A DNA stretch of 33,181 nt from an uncultured Paraprevotella sp. (GCA_900548345.1 URKA01000037.1:1-33181), one strand, 5' to 3'. Shown: positions 8,109 through 15,933, counted from the stretch's first letter. The notes: generated by a model from the sequence alone, not told the origin. Made by a program: numbers and translations.

Positions 8109-8798
8109 TTATCTTGCCGTTGCTGCCCTGCGCCACCTGCTCATTGCCATTCGTGCCACTTCACCATTGTTCCTGTCCAGCATACCTGCCGTCACGTTGT
8201 TCCACACGTCAGTCATCGTGTAAGTCCTGATGCTCAGGTAAAGCAGGTTGAGTTTCTTTTGGAATGCGGACAGTTGGTCGTTCAATGCCCATAGGGTCTG
8301 GCTCCGTTCCGCTCCCGTAAGCATATTCTCCTTACCTCCTTTTGCCACGGCATCACGGAGCAGGGAGAATACCGTCACCAGTTCGGTTGCGGTCTCGATA
8401 TACAGGTTGTTCATGCTCATTGCGGCGACAATGCCCTGTGGATTGTCGCTGATGGCTTTCTTCAGCTTGCATAGCGAGATAAAAATCCTCACACCGTCAT
8501 TGTACAGGTGGGTACAGGCTTTCAGCGAGGATGCGAAACCGCTTGCCGTTTTAAGGTAGCTGTTGTATTTCTTCTCCCACTGGCGCATCTGCTCGAACTC
8601 TGCGGCAATGGTATTCTGTAAAAGGGCGGTTTTCTTCTGCCCGTCCATCTGGTCTTTTACTTTGCCGAGAATCAGTTCGTTGCCTTCTGCCAATGCCACA
8701 TATTCCAACGGATTGGTCGTGACAATCTGCGCCTTCGCCGTGACAGACAAGATGATGCCGAATAGGAGCATCGTTATTTCAGTGATTGGTGATCTCAT
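8109..8798 (-). CDS. Secreted helical protein with C-terminal Arg-Trp motif (paralogue 1)
   Basis: A 229-aa protein with signal peptide ending in TAKAQ at about residue 24, followed by about 200 mostly helical residues. The C-terminal part contains TMTDVWNNV and then ARMAMSRWRRA, matching DVWAEI and ARSAMKRWKRS of the next gene. Its first codons overlap the end of the PH-domain gene by 20 bp, so the two are probably translationally coupled. No enzymatic motif is seen. By analogy with the similar proteins downstream of traG it may be a periplasmic part or partner of the transfer apparatus; this is inference. Confidence 0.8.
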   Translation of the reverse strand: MRSPITEITMLLFGIILSVTAKAQIVTTNPLEYVALAEGNELILGKVKDQMDGQKKTALLQNTIAAEFEQMRQWEKKYNSYLKTASGFASSLKACTHLYNDGVRIFISLCKLKKAISDNPQGIVAAMSMNNLYIETATELVTVFSLLRDAVAKGGKENMLTGAERSQTLWALNDQLSAFQKKLNLLYLSIRTYTMTDVWNNVTAGMLDRNNGEVARMAMSRWRRAATAR

Positions 8799-9264
8799 AG
8801 ATTCCTTTTCGTTGTTTGTTAAACTCTACACGCTCTCTGATAATATCCACGATATTGATTCGTTTGGGCAGACCTGTCAATTCCAGCTTGGGCGTGGTCC
8901 TGTCCATAGACAACACTGTGACAGTCTTTAGTCCGAGAATCTGCTGCAACAAGCTCTGCTGTTCGTGGAAGTCCACCACACGGTACAATTCGATGTAACC
9001 GATACTGCGCTGGAACACGCCATGCTCGGCAGTCAGCTGTTCGCTACCGACGTGATAGCGTATGCGTTTCAGGTATATAAGCCGGTAAATCAAAATGAGG
9101 GAAAGGAGAACGGCAAAGAGGGCGGCGATAGATGCAAGAGGGGCGTTCTCCATTCCTCCATAGACCAGTCCCATGGGACAAAGCAACAGCAAGGGCAGTT
9201 CGTCAATGAAGAACTGTGCCGTTTGCGGTCGTAGCGAAATCTCTCTGTATATCGGTTGTTGCAT
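8779..9264 (-). CDS. PH-domain (bPH2-type) membrane protein
   Basis: A 161-aa protein. Two hydrophobic segments at about residues 18-38 and 43-66 (ALFAVLLSLILIYRLIYL) form a membrane hairpin. They are followed by a domain resembling the bacterial PH domain seen in YdbS-like proteins: RIRYHVGSEQLTAEHGVF, then ELYRVVDFHEQQSLLQQILGL, TVTVLSMDRTTP and LTGLPKRINIVDIIRERVE. Such domains in bacteria sit on the membrane surface and their ligands are mostly unknown. It lies between a TOPRIM protein (5 bp upstream) and a secreted protein (20-bp overlap) in the ICE operon. The domain call is reasonably firm; its role in the element is not known. Confidence 0.8.
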   Translation of the reverse strand: MQQPIYREISLRPQTAQFFIDELPLLLLCPMGLVYGGMENAPLASIAALFAVLLSLILIYRLIYLKRIRYHVGSEQLTAEHGVFQRSIGYIELYRVVDFHEQQSLLQQILGLKTVTVLSMDRTTPKLELTGLPKRINIVDIIRERVEFNKQRKGIYEITNH

Positions 9265-9269
9265 GGCTC

Positions 9270-10442
9270 TTATCTGTGTATATTTGGTTGTCGGTGTTCT
9301 TCTTCCTTGTCGGTTGCATACCCTGTGGTACCGAGTGGTGCTCCCAATGGGAGAATCGCGTCCTTGATGCTGTCAAGGTATTCCTCGCTTGTTTTGCCAA
9401 GCAGGGTATCGTTCCAGTCCTTGTAACAGGGCATCAAGGGAAATACTTTTATACGGTCGGAATTGATGTGCATGGATTCCGCTATGGCTTGGAACTTTTT
9501 CACGAACTCACGCCCGGCACTGTCGTTGTCGAAACACAAGTAGTGGTTTATATCCGGAGTGACGGAAAGCATACCGCGAATCTGCATATCGGTGGGAGTG
9601 CCGCCCGTGGAGACGAACACGCTTTTCTTGGAAAGGTCAGGGTTGTCCCGAAAGCCATTCCTGTGTATCTGGTAGAAAGCCATTGCATCGTAGGCACTTT
9701 CAAACCACGCAACGCCGCCTGCCTTTTGCAAAGGCTCACCGCTGAAATTGGCTATCCATAAGCCCTCGCTGCTGTTGCTGCCCTCGGCTTTGCCCTTGTA
9801 ACTTCCGCTACCGTCCATCTTGGGACGGCCTCGTTCCTCCAGTCCTGCAATCTTGTCCGGCTCTTTGGGAAGTACCAGTGGAAAGGCAAGGTTGGCATAC
9901 GCCAAACCGTCTGAACGGTGTCTGGTAGCCAGAAAGAAATGGTCGGCAAAAGCCCGTTGTGTGAAGATGTCGATGCCACGGTTCTTGAAGTAGGGGTAAA
10001 AACGTTTGTGGGTCTCCCGGTCATTTACGTCAAAACGGTGGATGTCGTAATCATCCAGCCTGAACGGAGTGTTCTCCCGTCTGGGTTGGATGATGCGCAA
10101 AGGTCTGTCATTGATGGGTTGGTTCAACAGCCTGTTGCAGACAAGGTTGACCAACCTGTCGGGAGAGACGCCGTTCCGGTGTTCCGCAAATTTCTCAGGG
10201 AATGCCTTGATAAAGGATATGATATTATAGAGCTTTTGCTGTGGTGGCTGGAAACAGCATTTGCCGTTCGGCGTGACGATGAACTTGTCACCACGGATGC
10301 GTGTGCCGTTGCTGTCCGTGCGGATATAGGACGGATAACGCAAGCCGTCACGCTTGTTCAGGTGATAGCCTGCGTCCATCAGTATATCCTGAATGTCCAG
10401 CCGTTGCAGGAAGTCATCGTATGTCAGTTCTCCGTTTGCCAT
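9270..10442 (-). CDS. TOPRIM-domain, DNA primase-like protein
   Basis: A 390-aa protein. The N-terminal part (about residues 1-110) resembles the zinc-binding/CHC2-like N-domain of phage and plasmid primases, but with only the pair C62/C63 visible (GKCCFQPP), so metal binding is doubtful. A C-terminal TOPRIM domain spans about residues 240-345: the conserved Glu is E248 in AWFESAYDAMAFY, and the DxD metal site is D305/D307 in YLCFDNDSAGREF. KDWNDTLL near residue 370 matches the family's usual end. Proteins of this type are encoded by Bacteroidales conjugative elements and are thought to prime complementary-strand synthesis after transfer. It sits 20 bp after the 539-aa gene. Confidence 0.85.
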   Translation of the reverse strand: MANGELTYDDFLQRLDIQDILMDAGYHLNKRDGLRYPSYIRTDSNGTRIRGDKFIVTPNGKCCFQPPQQKLYNIISFIKAFPEKFAEHRNGVSPDRLVNLVCNRLLNQPINDRPLRIIQPRRENTPFRLDDYDIHRFDVNDRETHKRFYPYFKNRGIDIFTQRAFADHFFLATRHRSDGLAYANLAFPLVLPKEPDKIAGLEERGRPKMDGSGSYKGKAEGSNSSEGLWIANFSGEPLQKAGGVAWFESAYDAMAFYQIHRNGFRDNPDLSKKSVFVSTGGTPTDMQIRGMLSVTPDINHYLCFDNDSAGREFVKKFQAIAESMHINSDRIKVFPLMPCYKDWNDTLLGKTSEEYLDSIKDAILPLGAPLGTTGYATDKEEEHRQPNIHR

Positions 10443-10462
10443 CTGTGTGTTCCTTTTATTCC

Positions 10463-12082
10463 TTAAAATCCTCTGCGCATCTCTGCCACCTCCTTGTTCA
10501 TCTGCGCTTCAAAGTTCCTTGCTGCCACATCCATCGGCGAGTCCACTCCCGGCTTGAAATAAGGACGGGGTGCGGAACTGAAACGCTCTCCGTAAAATTC
10601 CGGACAGGGATGGTGAAGCCCGTGGGCGACATCCGACAGCACTACCGCACCTGCGGCAAGTGCGGCGAATATCTTCGTACCCAATCCGCTGCTCATTTCA
10701 GGACGGGTCTTCATATCCACTTCGTTGAATATCTTGGAAAAGAGCTTCATGCGGTGGTAGTCATCGACTGCCAGGAACTTGTCGTACTGTTTCTGGCTGA
10801 TTTCATGGGTGATGGGTTCTCCGTTGATAATGGCGGTCATCTTGTATTTGCCCTCCGTTTCTGCCGGTTGTACGGCGATGGCTTCCACTTCCACCTCACG
10901 TCCGTGTTCTCCTTCCCGGTACCAGCCTTTGTTTTCGTTGATGTATGACAAGTCCCGTCCGTCAATCAAGGCTCCTTCTTGTGGCTCTCTGATGATATGT
11001 TCGTCTTCTTGCAGTACTGTCTGTTCGGTAGAGTGCGGTGCAAGGCTGTTATCGGATTCCAATGGCAGGAGCAAGTCCTGTTCCTGCCGGTTCCGCATAG
11101 CCAGATCCTGCTCCACTTCGGGGTGCAGGGCAATGCTGATGCGCTCCTTGCTGTTCAGCGATTCCAATGTGATTTTATCGGAATAGTCATTTTGAATGAC
11201 ATTGTTCAGAATCTCCAGGCGTTTCTCAACCGGATGCTCTTCAATGGAATTAGATACCAGTGCGGATAATTCCTCTTCTGTCAGGTCATAGACCATATCG
11301 GCACTGACTTTTTCTGACTGGACGGTCAGTGTTCCGGCTTCCGTATCCACGATGATGCCGTGTGACGAAAGGCATTCCTGCCACTTCTCATTGGAGAAAT
11401 AGACGGGTGAGGTAATCAACTCCTTGTAAGGCTTTGCCGGTTCTTCGCTTCTTGGCTTGTTTACCATCGGGGTGATGACTGCCTGCAAATCCTGCAAGAC
11501 ATCCTGCCGGACTGGCTGTACCTGCTCTTGTGGTTGCCGATGCCCTTTGTAGTAGAATCCGTAACCGCCGGATTGCATTTCACCGGGTTTCATCCGTTCG
11601 TCCGGGCGTTCTGCCACCATAGGCGTACCTGCATAGAAAAGCCGGCCGCCGACCCTGCGCAAGTGATAGCCTTCCTGCTGTCTGGGAGTCCATCCGAGGA
11701 AAGGGGGTGGCATACCGTACCTGCCGACCCTGCCATACTCACCGATGCCGATACGGTAGCCGTGAAGTCCCATTGCCACACGACCGTTGGCGTTGCGAGC
11801 GTGGACGAAGTTGCGGGGCATATCAAAATCGTCCTTTACGATGTCCGTGAAGGTCTCGTAGGCTTTCTTGTTGGCATGGTTCGTTCCCCAGTCGCTCAGG
11901 GCCTGCATCTGCTGCCTGCTGATGGGGTATCGTAACAGTGGGGAATCGTGCCCCTGTACTACCAGCTGGTAGCTGTCACCCACAGGTACGATATGGGCTT
12001 GCATACCGTTGCGCATCAAAAGAGCACGCATTTCGGGTTGCAAGTCCGGTCTCATCGGGTTTGTGTTGGTTCGTATTGCCAT
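10463..12082 (-). CDS. 539-aa ICE protein of unknown function
   Basis: A 539-aa protein that I cannot place in a named family. The N-terminal 180 residues hold many Gly, Arg and Tyr (HGYRIGIGEYGRVGRYGMPPP, FLGWTPRQQEG, GGYGFYYKGHRQP). A low-complexity Gln/Val/Pro linker follows at about residue 185-210, then a polar middle region. Near the C-terminus the stretch KIFAALAAGAVVLSDVAHGL (about residues 463-482) could be a single membrane helix. The C-terminal YFKPG...MDVAARNFEAQMN block is hydrophilic. It begins 9 bp after the 74-aa gene and is followed by the primase-like gene, so it is a core part of the operon. Confidence 0.75.
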   Translation of the reverse strand: MAIRTNTNPMRPDLQPEMRALLMRNGMQAHIVPVGDSYQLVVQGHDSPLLRYPISRQQMQALSDWGTNHANKKAYETFTDIVKDDFDMPRNFVHARNANGRVAMGLHGYRIGIGEYGRVGRYGMPPPFLGWTPRQQEGYHLRRVGGRLFYAGTPMVAERPDERMKPGEMQSGGYGFYYKGHRQPQEQVQPVRQDVLQDLQAVITPMVNKPRSEEPAKPYKELITSPVYFSNEKWQECLSSHGIIVDTEAGTLTVQSEKVSADMVYDLTEEELSALVSNSIEEHPVEKRLEILNNVIQNDYSDKITLESLNSKERISIALHPEVEQDLAMRNRQEQDLLLPLESDNSLAPHSTEQTVLQEDEHIIREPQEGALIDGRDLSYINENKGWYREGEHGREVEVEAIAVQPAETEGKYKMTAIINGEPITHEISQKQYDKFLAVDDYHRMKLFSKIFNEVDMKTRPEMSSGLGTKIFAALAAGAVVLSDVAHGLHHPCPEFYGERFSSAPRPYFKPGVDSPMDVAARNFEAQMNKEVAEMRRGF

Positions 12083-12091
12083 AGTCCGTGT

Positions 12092-12316
12092 TTATGCTTC
12101 ACCGCTTTCCATGGCGGCTTCTAATTGTTCACTCTTGTAGTGGACGAATTGCTCGGCTGCCGTATCGTCAATCGTGAGCGAGTGCGCCTTGCAGTATTCC
12201 ACCAGTTCTTCCTGCCATTCGGCAGAAAAGTGGTTGACGTAATCCAGCCAGCCGTATTCTCCGCGCTCCATCTTCTCGATGAGCACTTCTTCGGGATAAT
12301 AGGTGTTTTGTGCCAT
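12092..12316 (-). CDS. Small 74-aa ICE protein, unknown function
   Basis: A 74-aa acidic protein (MAQNTYYPEEVLIEKMERGE...) with a WLDYVNHFSAEWQEELVEYC core and a Glu-rich helical C-terminus. It is tightly packed between the DUF4099/DUF3945 gene (21 bp upstream) and the 539-aa gene (9 bp downstream), which supports it being real. Small acidic proteins like this accompany Bacteroidales conjugative elements, but no function can be read from the sequence. Confidence 0.75.
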   Translation of the reverse strand: MAQNTYYPEEVLIEKMERGEYGWLDYVNHFSAEWQEELVEYCKAHSLTIDDTAAEQFVHYKSEQLEAAMESGEA

Positions 12317-12337
12317 AATTACAATGTTTGAAAGGTT

Positions 12338-13096
12338 TTACTTGTGAAGTCCCGCACCCATATTGCGTTGGGCACTCTTTTTCTGCTCGTTCCAGAGTTC
12401 TTCCGTGTATTGCTCTTCCGGGATATAGTCGAGATTGCCGTCATCGTCCATCATCCAGCAACCGTAACAGCCGAATGTGTATTTGTCCCATTCTCTTTTG
12501 GTCTGCTCGCTCCATTTCTTGGTGTCTCCCTGGCAGAAGCGGATACCGTCCTTCTCGTGCAGGCTGATGCCGACTGTTACAGGCTCGTCTTGCATCACAA
12601 AGGTCAGCGGTTCGCCCTGCTGCATCACCTTGATTTCGGCATTGCTGAGTTTCAGTTCTTCTGCCATCACCTGGAGGTTCCGGGCGATGACCTGCGTGGG
12701 GACGGACATGACCTGATTGGTTTCGGTATCGATCTGTACGAAGGCTTTTGTCTTTCGCCCGTCAGCCGTTACCGTGTCGGCAAGAATGACTTTGCCGGAA
12801 CGGAGCTGCTTCTGTTGTTCCTCGCTGTACTTCTCCAAGGAGGATTTCTTCAGCACCGGGTAGAACACGACATCGGCTTCTCCGTTTTCCTTGCGCACGA
12901 AAGCGAATCGGCTACGGTCGGTGACCGTGTTTCCGTTATCATCGTTTACCTTGATGGGAAGTACAGGCGAGTGCCTGCCGTGGCTGAGTTCTTCCAAGAT
13001 GTGCATAGGAAGGTCTTCAATCATTTCCTGTGTGAGTCCGAACTGCGAGAGAGTTTCGTAAGGCAGTTCTTTAAATTCAAATCGTACTTGTTTCAT
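12338..13096 (-). CDS. DUF4099/DUF3945-domain protein, first gene of the minus-strand operon
   Basis: A 252-aa cytoplasmic protein. Residues about 5-50 (FKELPYETLSQFGLTQEMIE, DLPMHILEELSHGRHSPVLPI) match DUF4099. Residues about 60-250 match DUF3945: RFAFVRKENGEADVVFYP, KTKAFVQIDTETNQVM, GEPLTFVMQDEPVTVG, and the strongly typical REWDKYTFGCYGCWMMDDDGNLDYIPEEQYTEELW. Both domains are widespread on Bacteroidales conjugative elements; their biochemical function is unknown. The gene is first behind the promoter at about 13155-13128, and one copy of the CATACT repeat covers its start codon, suggesting regulation at or just after transcription start. Confidence 0.85.
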   Translation of the reverse strand: MKQVRFEFKELPYETLSQFGLTQEMIEDLPMHILEELSHGRHSPVLPIKVNDDNGNTVTDRSRFAFVRKENGEADVVFYPVLKKSSLEKYSEEQQKQLRSGKVILADTVTADGRKTKAFVQIDTETNQVMSVPTQVIARNLQVMAEELKLSNAEIKVMQQGEPLTFVMQDEPVTVGISLHEKDGIRFCQGDTKKWSEQTKREWDKYTFGCYGCWMMDDDGNLDYIPEEQYTEELWNEQKKSAQRNMGAGLHK

Positions 13097-13237
13097 ACTT
13101 TAATATAATATTTTGATTATACTTTGGCAAAGGTATATACTATTGTCCATACTTCAATTCGCGTAGTTCTAAATAGCCTGATTATTTGTGTTTATTTATG
13201 CTTTAAGTATGATTATGATGCAGTATTCATACTCTAA
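13094..13237. repeat. Four CATACT-type repeats in the divergent control region
   Basis: CATACTTTAA (13094-13103), CATACTTCAA (13148-13157), the inverted TTTAAGTATG (13202-13211) and CATACTCTAA (13228-13237) share a CATACTnnAA/CATACTTAAA core. The first three start exactly 54 bp apart, about five helical turns. One covers the start codon of the minus-strand operon and one overlaps its -33 element, as expected of operator sites for a regulator I cannot identify. Confidence 0.5.
13128..13158 (-). promoter_or_regulatory. Bacteroides-type promoter of the minus-strand ICE operon
   Basis: On the minus strand TACCTTTG (13135-13128) matches the Bacteroides -7 consensus TAnnTTTG. ATTG (13158-13155) stands 19 bases upstream at the position of the -33 TTTG element. 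Transcription would begin near 13121, leaving a leader of about 25 bases before the ATG at 13096. Confidence 0.65.
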
Positions 13238-13278
13238 ACTTATTTAATGTTATATTTTGGAGGTAAATCAAGACATCT

Positions 13279-13311
13279 TTTGGCACGGTCGGAGAACTGT
13301 TCCTACATTTG
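13279..13311 (+). promoter_or_regulatory. Bacteroides-type promoter of the plus-strand M23 gene
   Basis: TTTG (13279-13282) and TACATTTG (13304-13311) match the -33 and -7 elements with 21 bases between them. Transcription should begin within a few bases of the ATG at 13317, so the message would have almost no leader. Confidence 0.65.
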
Positions 13312-13316
13312 CATCT

Positions 13317-13994
13317 ATGAGTAATACACGAATCGTTATAGCCCTTCTTTTGTTATTATCCGGAAACCATGTGAAAGCGCAGTTCAACACGGTTTCCTGT
13401 TCGGGCTATCGCTATAAAGTCACTGTTGAAAATTCCACCCGGACGACAAACAAAGCAGAGGCGACACCCGAAATCATCACCTCTGAAAACGAGAAGTCCG
13501 TACCCGACAAGGTTTCATTGTCAAGTACGGACACAAAAAAGAAAGAGCAGGTAGCTCGCTATCTCAGCGTATGCTATCCGCTCTCACATATCAAGATAAA
13601 TTCGCCTTACGGTTATCGCAAAGACCCGTTTACGGGAAAAAGAAAGTTTCATAACGGCATTGACCTTCATGCCCGGAGTGCCAAGGTATTTGCCATGATG
13701 CAGGGGAGAGTCATTGCTGTTGGGCAGGATAAGGTGTCTGGGAAATATGTCACTCTCCAGCACGGAAACTTCACCGTCAGTTATTGCCACCTTTCACGGG
13801 TTTCCGCATCAAAGGGGCAGATTGTCAAGGTAGGTGAAGTGGTAGGCATCACCGGCAATACAGGCCGCAGTACTGGTGAACATTTACATATTACCATACG
13901 TCAAAAAGGAAAATATATCAATCCAAAGATATTCATTGACTACATTCATTCCGTTCAAGAATCTTGTGTGATGACATTGGCTCATATGTTATGA
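13317..13994 (+). CDS. Secreted M23 metallopeptidase
   Basis: A 225-aa protein from the ATG at 13317. The longer frame from 13257 includes the promoter and is unlikely. A signal peptide (MSNTRIVIALLLLLSGNHVKAQ) ends in Ala-Gln. A Lys/Thr/Glu-rich linker follows, then an M23 domain with all expected ligands: HNGID for the HxxxD site, CHLS, and GEHLH for the HxH site; SPYGYRKDPFTGK is the typical entry motif. It likely cleaves peptide cross-links in the periplasm to let the transfer apparatus through the wall. It is divergent from the minus-strand ICE operon and would have been the first gene of the plus-strand transfer operon; the genes normally between it and traG are absent here. This is one of three M23-domain proteins in the window. 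Confidence 0.9.
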   Translation: MSNTRIVIALLLLLSGNHVKAQFNTVSCSGYRYKVTVENSTRTTNKAEATPEIITSENEKSVPDKVSLSSTDTKKKEQVARYLSVCYPLSHIKINSPYGYRKDPFTGKRKFHNGIDLHARSAKVFAMMQGRVIAVGQDKVSGKYVTLQHGNFTVSYCHLSRVSASKGQIVKVGEVVGITGNTGRSTGEHLHITIRQKGKYINPKIFIDYIHSVQESCVMTLAHML

Positions 13995-14001
13995 CCTAAT
14001 A

Positions 14002-14157
14002 ATGTGGGTGAATACCACGAGCGATAACATGTATGCGAAACACCGACAGCCCTTTGATGAAATCAAACATCGCCATACACTCAACGAGGTTGGCGATGTC
14101 GCGGAAGGTCGGTATGATTGGAAGATTGATAGAGGGCGAGGTGGAATCCTAAGATAG
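14002..14157 (+). CDS. Possible 51-aa small protein
   Basis: A short frame begins 7 bp after the M23 stop codon and encodes 51 aa (MWVNTTSDNMYAKHRQPFDE, then IKHRHTLNEVGDVAEGRYDW). It has a balanced, soluble composition and ends just before the presumed block boundary. It could be a small transfer gene or the surviving start of a truncated gene. There is no recognisable family and no obvious ribosome-binding site, so it may not be translated. Confidence 0.35.
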   Translation: MWVNTTSDNMYAKHRQPFDEIKHRHTLNEVGDVAEGRYDWKIDRGRGGILR

Positions 14158-14161
14158 ATTT

Positions 14162-14497
14162 TCACTTTTGAGGGTTGAATGTGTCAGATATTTGCTTTGC
14201 AACCCTGTTTATTGCTCCTTTTATATCATGCGAAGCTCCTGCAACCCCAAGAGAGGAATATGCGCCTTTGCATGATGCTACAGGACGCCCTGTATTATAG
14301 TCTATAAAATTGACTGTAACAATAGTCTCTTCGGGTTGCACGTTTATACAGGAAGCACAAAACGAGAAAGGAAGAAAAAGAGAGTAATTGATTGATAATG
14401 AGAAGTAATTGGCTTTGAATGTCTTTGGTTGCCGAGTGGGTGAAATGCAGTTTTTAGCGGATAAAAGCAAACATTCCGTTTCTATCCCGTTACCCAT
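14162..14497 (-). CDS. Hypothetical 111-aa protein, possibly a gene remnant
   Basis: The frame runs from an ATG at 14497 (MGNGIETECLLLSAKNCISP). The first 40 residues look non-native (mixed Ser/Asn/Phe, no defined segment), and a hydrophobic stretch SLFLPFSFCASC follows. The C-terminal 60 residues look like a true protein domain: TIVTVNFIDYNTGRPVASCKG, AYSSLGVAGASHDIKGAINR, VAKQISDTFN, similar in style to small lipoprotein domains. I suspect the N-terminal part is intergenic sequence fused by chance to the tail of a truncated gene. No function can be given. Confidence 0.4.
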   Translation of the reverse strand: MGNGIETECLLLSAKNCISPTRQPKTFKANYFSLSINYSLFLPFSFCASCINVQPEETIVTVNFIDYNTGRPVASCKGAYSSLGVAGASHDIKGAINRVAKQISDTFNPQK

Positions 14498-14813
14498 TTT
14501 AGGCGGAGCAAAACACAGCAGTTGAGTGTCTTTAAGTGGCTGACTATAACGCTGTTTGTCTTCGGTTTACATTGTTCAAATAAGCAAGTGTTATAACTGT
14601 GCTTTATCCTAAAGCACTAAAGCCGAAGGCTTTGCCCCGCAGGGCAAGAGGAAGAACAGGACGAAGTCCAGTTCCCTCTTGCTTAATTTAGCGAAACTGA
14701 CAGAGCCGGGAGGCGAGGTTGTTTCAGCCAAATGCGGAGCAACTTCTGAAGGCGTAAACTTAAAACAAGCCTTCATCCGCTTGCGCCATTCTGCTTAAAC
14801 ACAAAAAGCAGAG
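14498..14813. other. Gene-free stretch rich in hairpins
   Basis: No coding frame is convincing in these 316 bases. They contain the four-hairpin cluster at 14599-14682. Further inward-facing matches follow, such as GAAAC/GTTTC at about 14693 and 14729, and GAAGGC/GCCTTC at about 14748 and 14770. The stretch lies downstream of the helix-turn-helix gene on the minus strand and could be a 3' untranslated or non-coding RNA region of an element. Confidence 0.5.
14599..14682. ncRNA. Cluster of four consecutive hairpins (candidate structured RNA)
   Basis: Four stems follow each other almost without gaps. GTGCTTTA-TCC-TAAAGCAC (14599-14617) is a perfect 8-bp stem. AAAGCC-GAA-GGCTTT (14619-14633) is a perfect 6-bp stem. 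GCCC-CGCA-GGGC (14634-14645) is a 4-bp stem that shares two bases with the next. The long stem pairs GCAAGAGG with CCTCTTGC, GAAC with GTTC and GGAC with GTCC around a GAA loop (14644-14682). The strand is uncertain because perfect stems form on both. It may be an RNA, a transcription terminator array or a protein-binding DNA structure. Confidence 0.5.
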
Positions 14814-15125
14814 TTATTCAGGTTCTTTATCCTTATCATCCGTTGGGTGCTTCTTGTCAAACTCTTGATAGGTTTGAAAATCCATGTGTTCACGGACAAA
14901 GGAGCGAACATCATTTACTCGGTAGTAGGTCTTATGACCTATCATAAAGAAAGGAAGTTTTTTACTGGAACGATACCTTTGTAAAGTACGATAAGATACT
15001 TTTAGGAGAAAGGCTAAATCTTGATTGTCGAGCAGTTTCTCGTCAGGGTCAAATACTTCTTTTGTGTTGATGAGTGATTTTAAATCCTGACCAATTTCAC
15101 TCAATTTCTTGGACAGCTTTTGCAT
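14814..15125 (-). CDS. Helix-turn-helix DNA-binding protein (Helix_17/excisionase-like)
   Basis: A 103-aa protein. Residues about 30-85 form a MerR/excisionase-like winged helix: LLDNQDLAFLLKVSYRTLQR, YRSSKKLPFFMIGHKTYYRV, NDVRSFVREHMD. A charged N-terminal helix precedes it and a Lys/Asp/Glu-rich tail follows. Proteins of this type are common near the integration or excision modules of Bacteroidales conjugative elements, where they act as excision factors or regulators. No integrase is in the window. It is transcribed in the same direction as the RteC-like frames, about 165 bp downstream of them and beyond a terminator, so it probably has its own promoter in 15126-15240. Confidence 0.8.
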   Translation of the reverse strand: MQKLSKKLSEIGQDLKSLINTKEVFDPDEKLLDNQDLAFLLKVSYRTLQRYRSSKKLPFFMIGHKTYYRVNDVRSFVREHMDFQTYQEFDKKHPTDDKDKEPE

Positions 15126-15239
15126 CCATTTTTCAAAATCTTCGTTATTGATATACTATTTTGTTTCGTTTTACAGATTAATACTACTTATGTCCAATGC
15201 ATTGACGGAGCAAAGTTCGGCAGAACGAAGCAACAAAAA

Positions 15240-15265
15240 TAGGGGAATCTCTATGGACTCCCCTA
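15240..15265 (-). terminator. Rho-independent terminator of the receptor/RteC-like operon
   Basis: On the minus strand TAGGGGA and TCCCCTA form a 7-bp stem with a 12-base loop, followed by TTTTTG. It lies 25 bp after the stop codon of the RteC-like frame. Confidence 0.75.
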
Positions 15266-15290
15266 AAATAGATTTGTAAATTCATGTAAA

Positions 15291-15933
15291 TTAACGATTT
15301 ACAAAATCATCTTTTTTCATCTTCTTCTTGCGGCTTTCACGAACGATAAGATTTTTCAGGTAATCTAACGCTTTGGTTAAGTTGTAGGGCTTGCGTTTGA
15401 ATACTCGTTCTTTTGACTTGTGGGCATCCCCGAACGTGAAATTGAATGCCTGCTCCAGAGCATGGGCGATATGAATATATGGAGCAGGATTTCCTTCTTC
15501 ATTAAAGAACTGTCCTGAAAGTTCAAATGAAACAGCAAATTCTCCCACGCTATCAATCCCCAAGCCTTGCGACTTGGGGACGAAATATACTTTTGAGTTG
15601 TAGGGAATAACGTTTTTATTAATAAGCTGATTCGTTTGTCTAAATGTGAATTTCAGTAAGTCAATTTCAGACTCAAGAAATAAAATCGCCTTTCGCTGAT
15701 AAGTTTTTTTGAGCCTATTTTTTTTCCAACTCGCAAAGAGGTGATGTTCCCAGAAAATCAAGCTCAATACGAGTAATACTTAACATCCGAAATATTTCAG
15801 AATAGCTTTGTTTAGATTGACTAATAGTCTTTACCAACTCCATAAAGTGCGTATAAGCATCTTGCATTTCTTCATTTGTCACTTGTGAAGCATCAGACAA
15901 TAGCCTGAATAACTTCAAATCTATTTTATTCAT
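15291..15933 (-). pseudogene. RteC-like regulator split by a frameshift at an A8 tract
   Basis: Two frames make one plausible protein of about 215 aa. The first (15933-15715, 72 aa, MNKIDLKLFRLLSDASQ...) ends in ELEKK at a run of eight A residues. A +1 shift there continues in the second frame (NRLKKTYQRKAILFLESEID..., to 15291). The C-terminal part resembles the RteC domain: EFAVSFELSGQFFN, IAHALEQAFNFTFGD, then KRKPYNLTKALDYLKNLI, matching the usual FE.vFN..lGDyyrt...rk..RtkFLd.L pattern. RteC controls excision of CTnDOT-type elements by activating the excision operon. The ATG at 15767 that would start the second frame alone lies out of frame inside the first, so independent translation is less likely. 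It starts 8 bp after the receptor gene. Confidence 0.6.

Noticed and set aside
12344..13108. 254-aa plus-strand frame
   Set aside because: It is the antisense shadow of the DUF4099/DUF3945 gene, which has strong family similarity.
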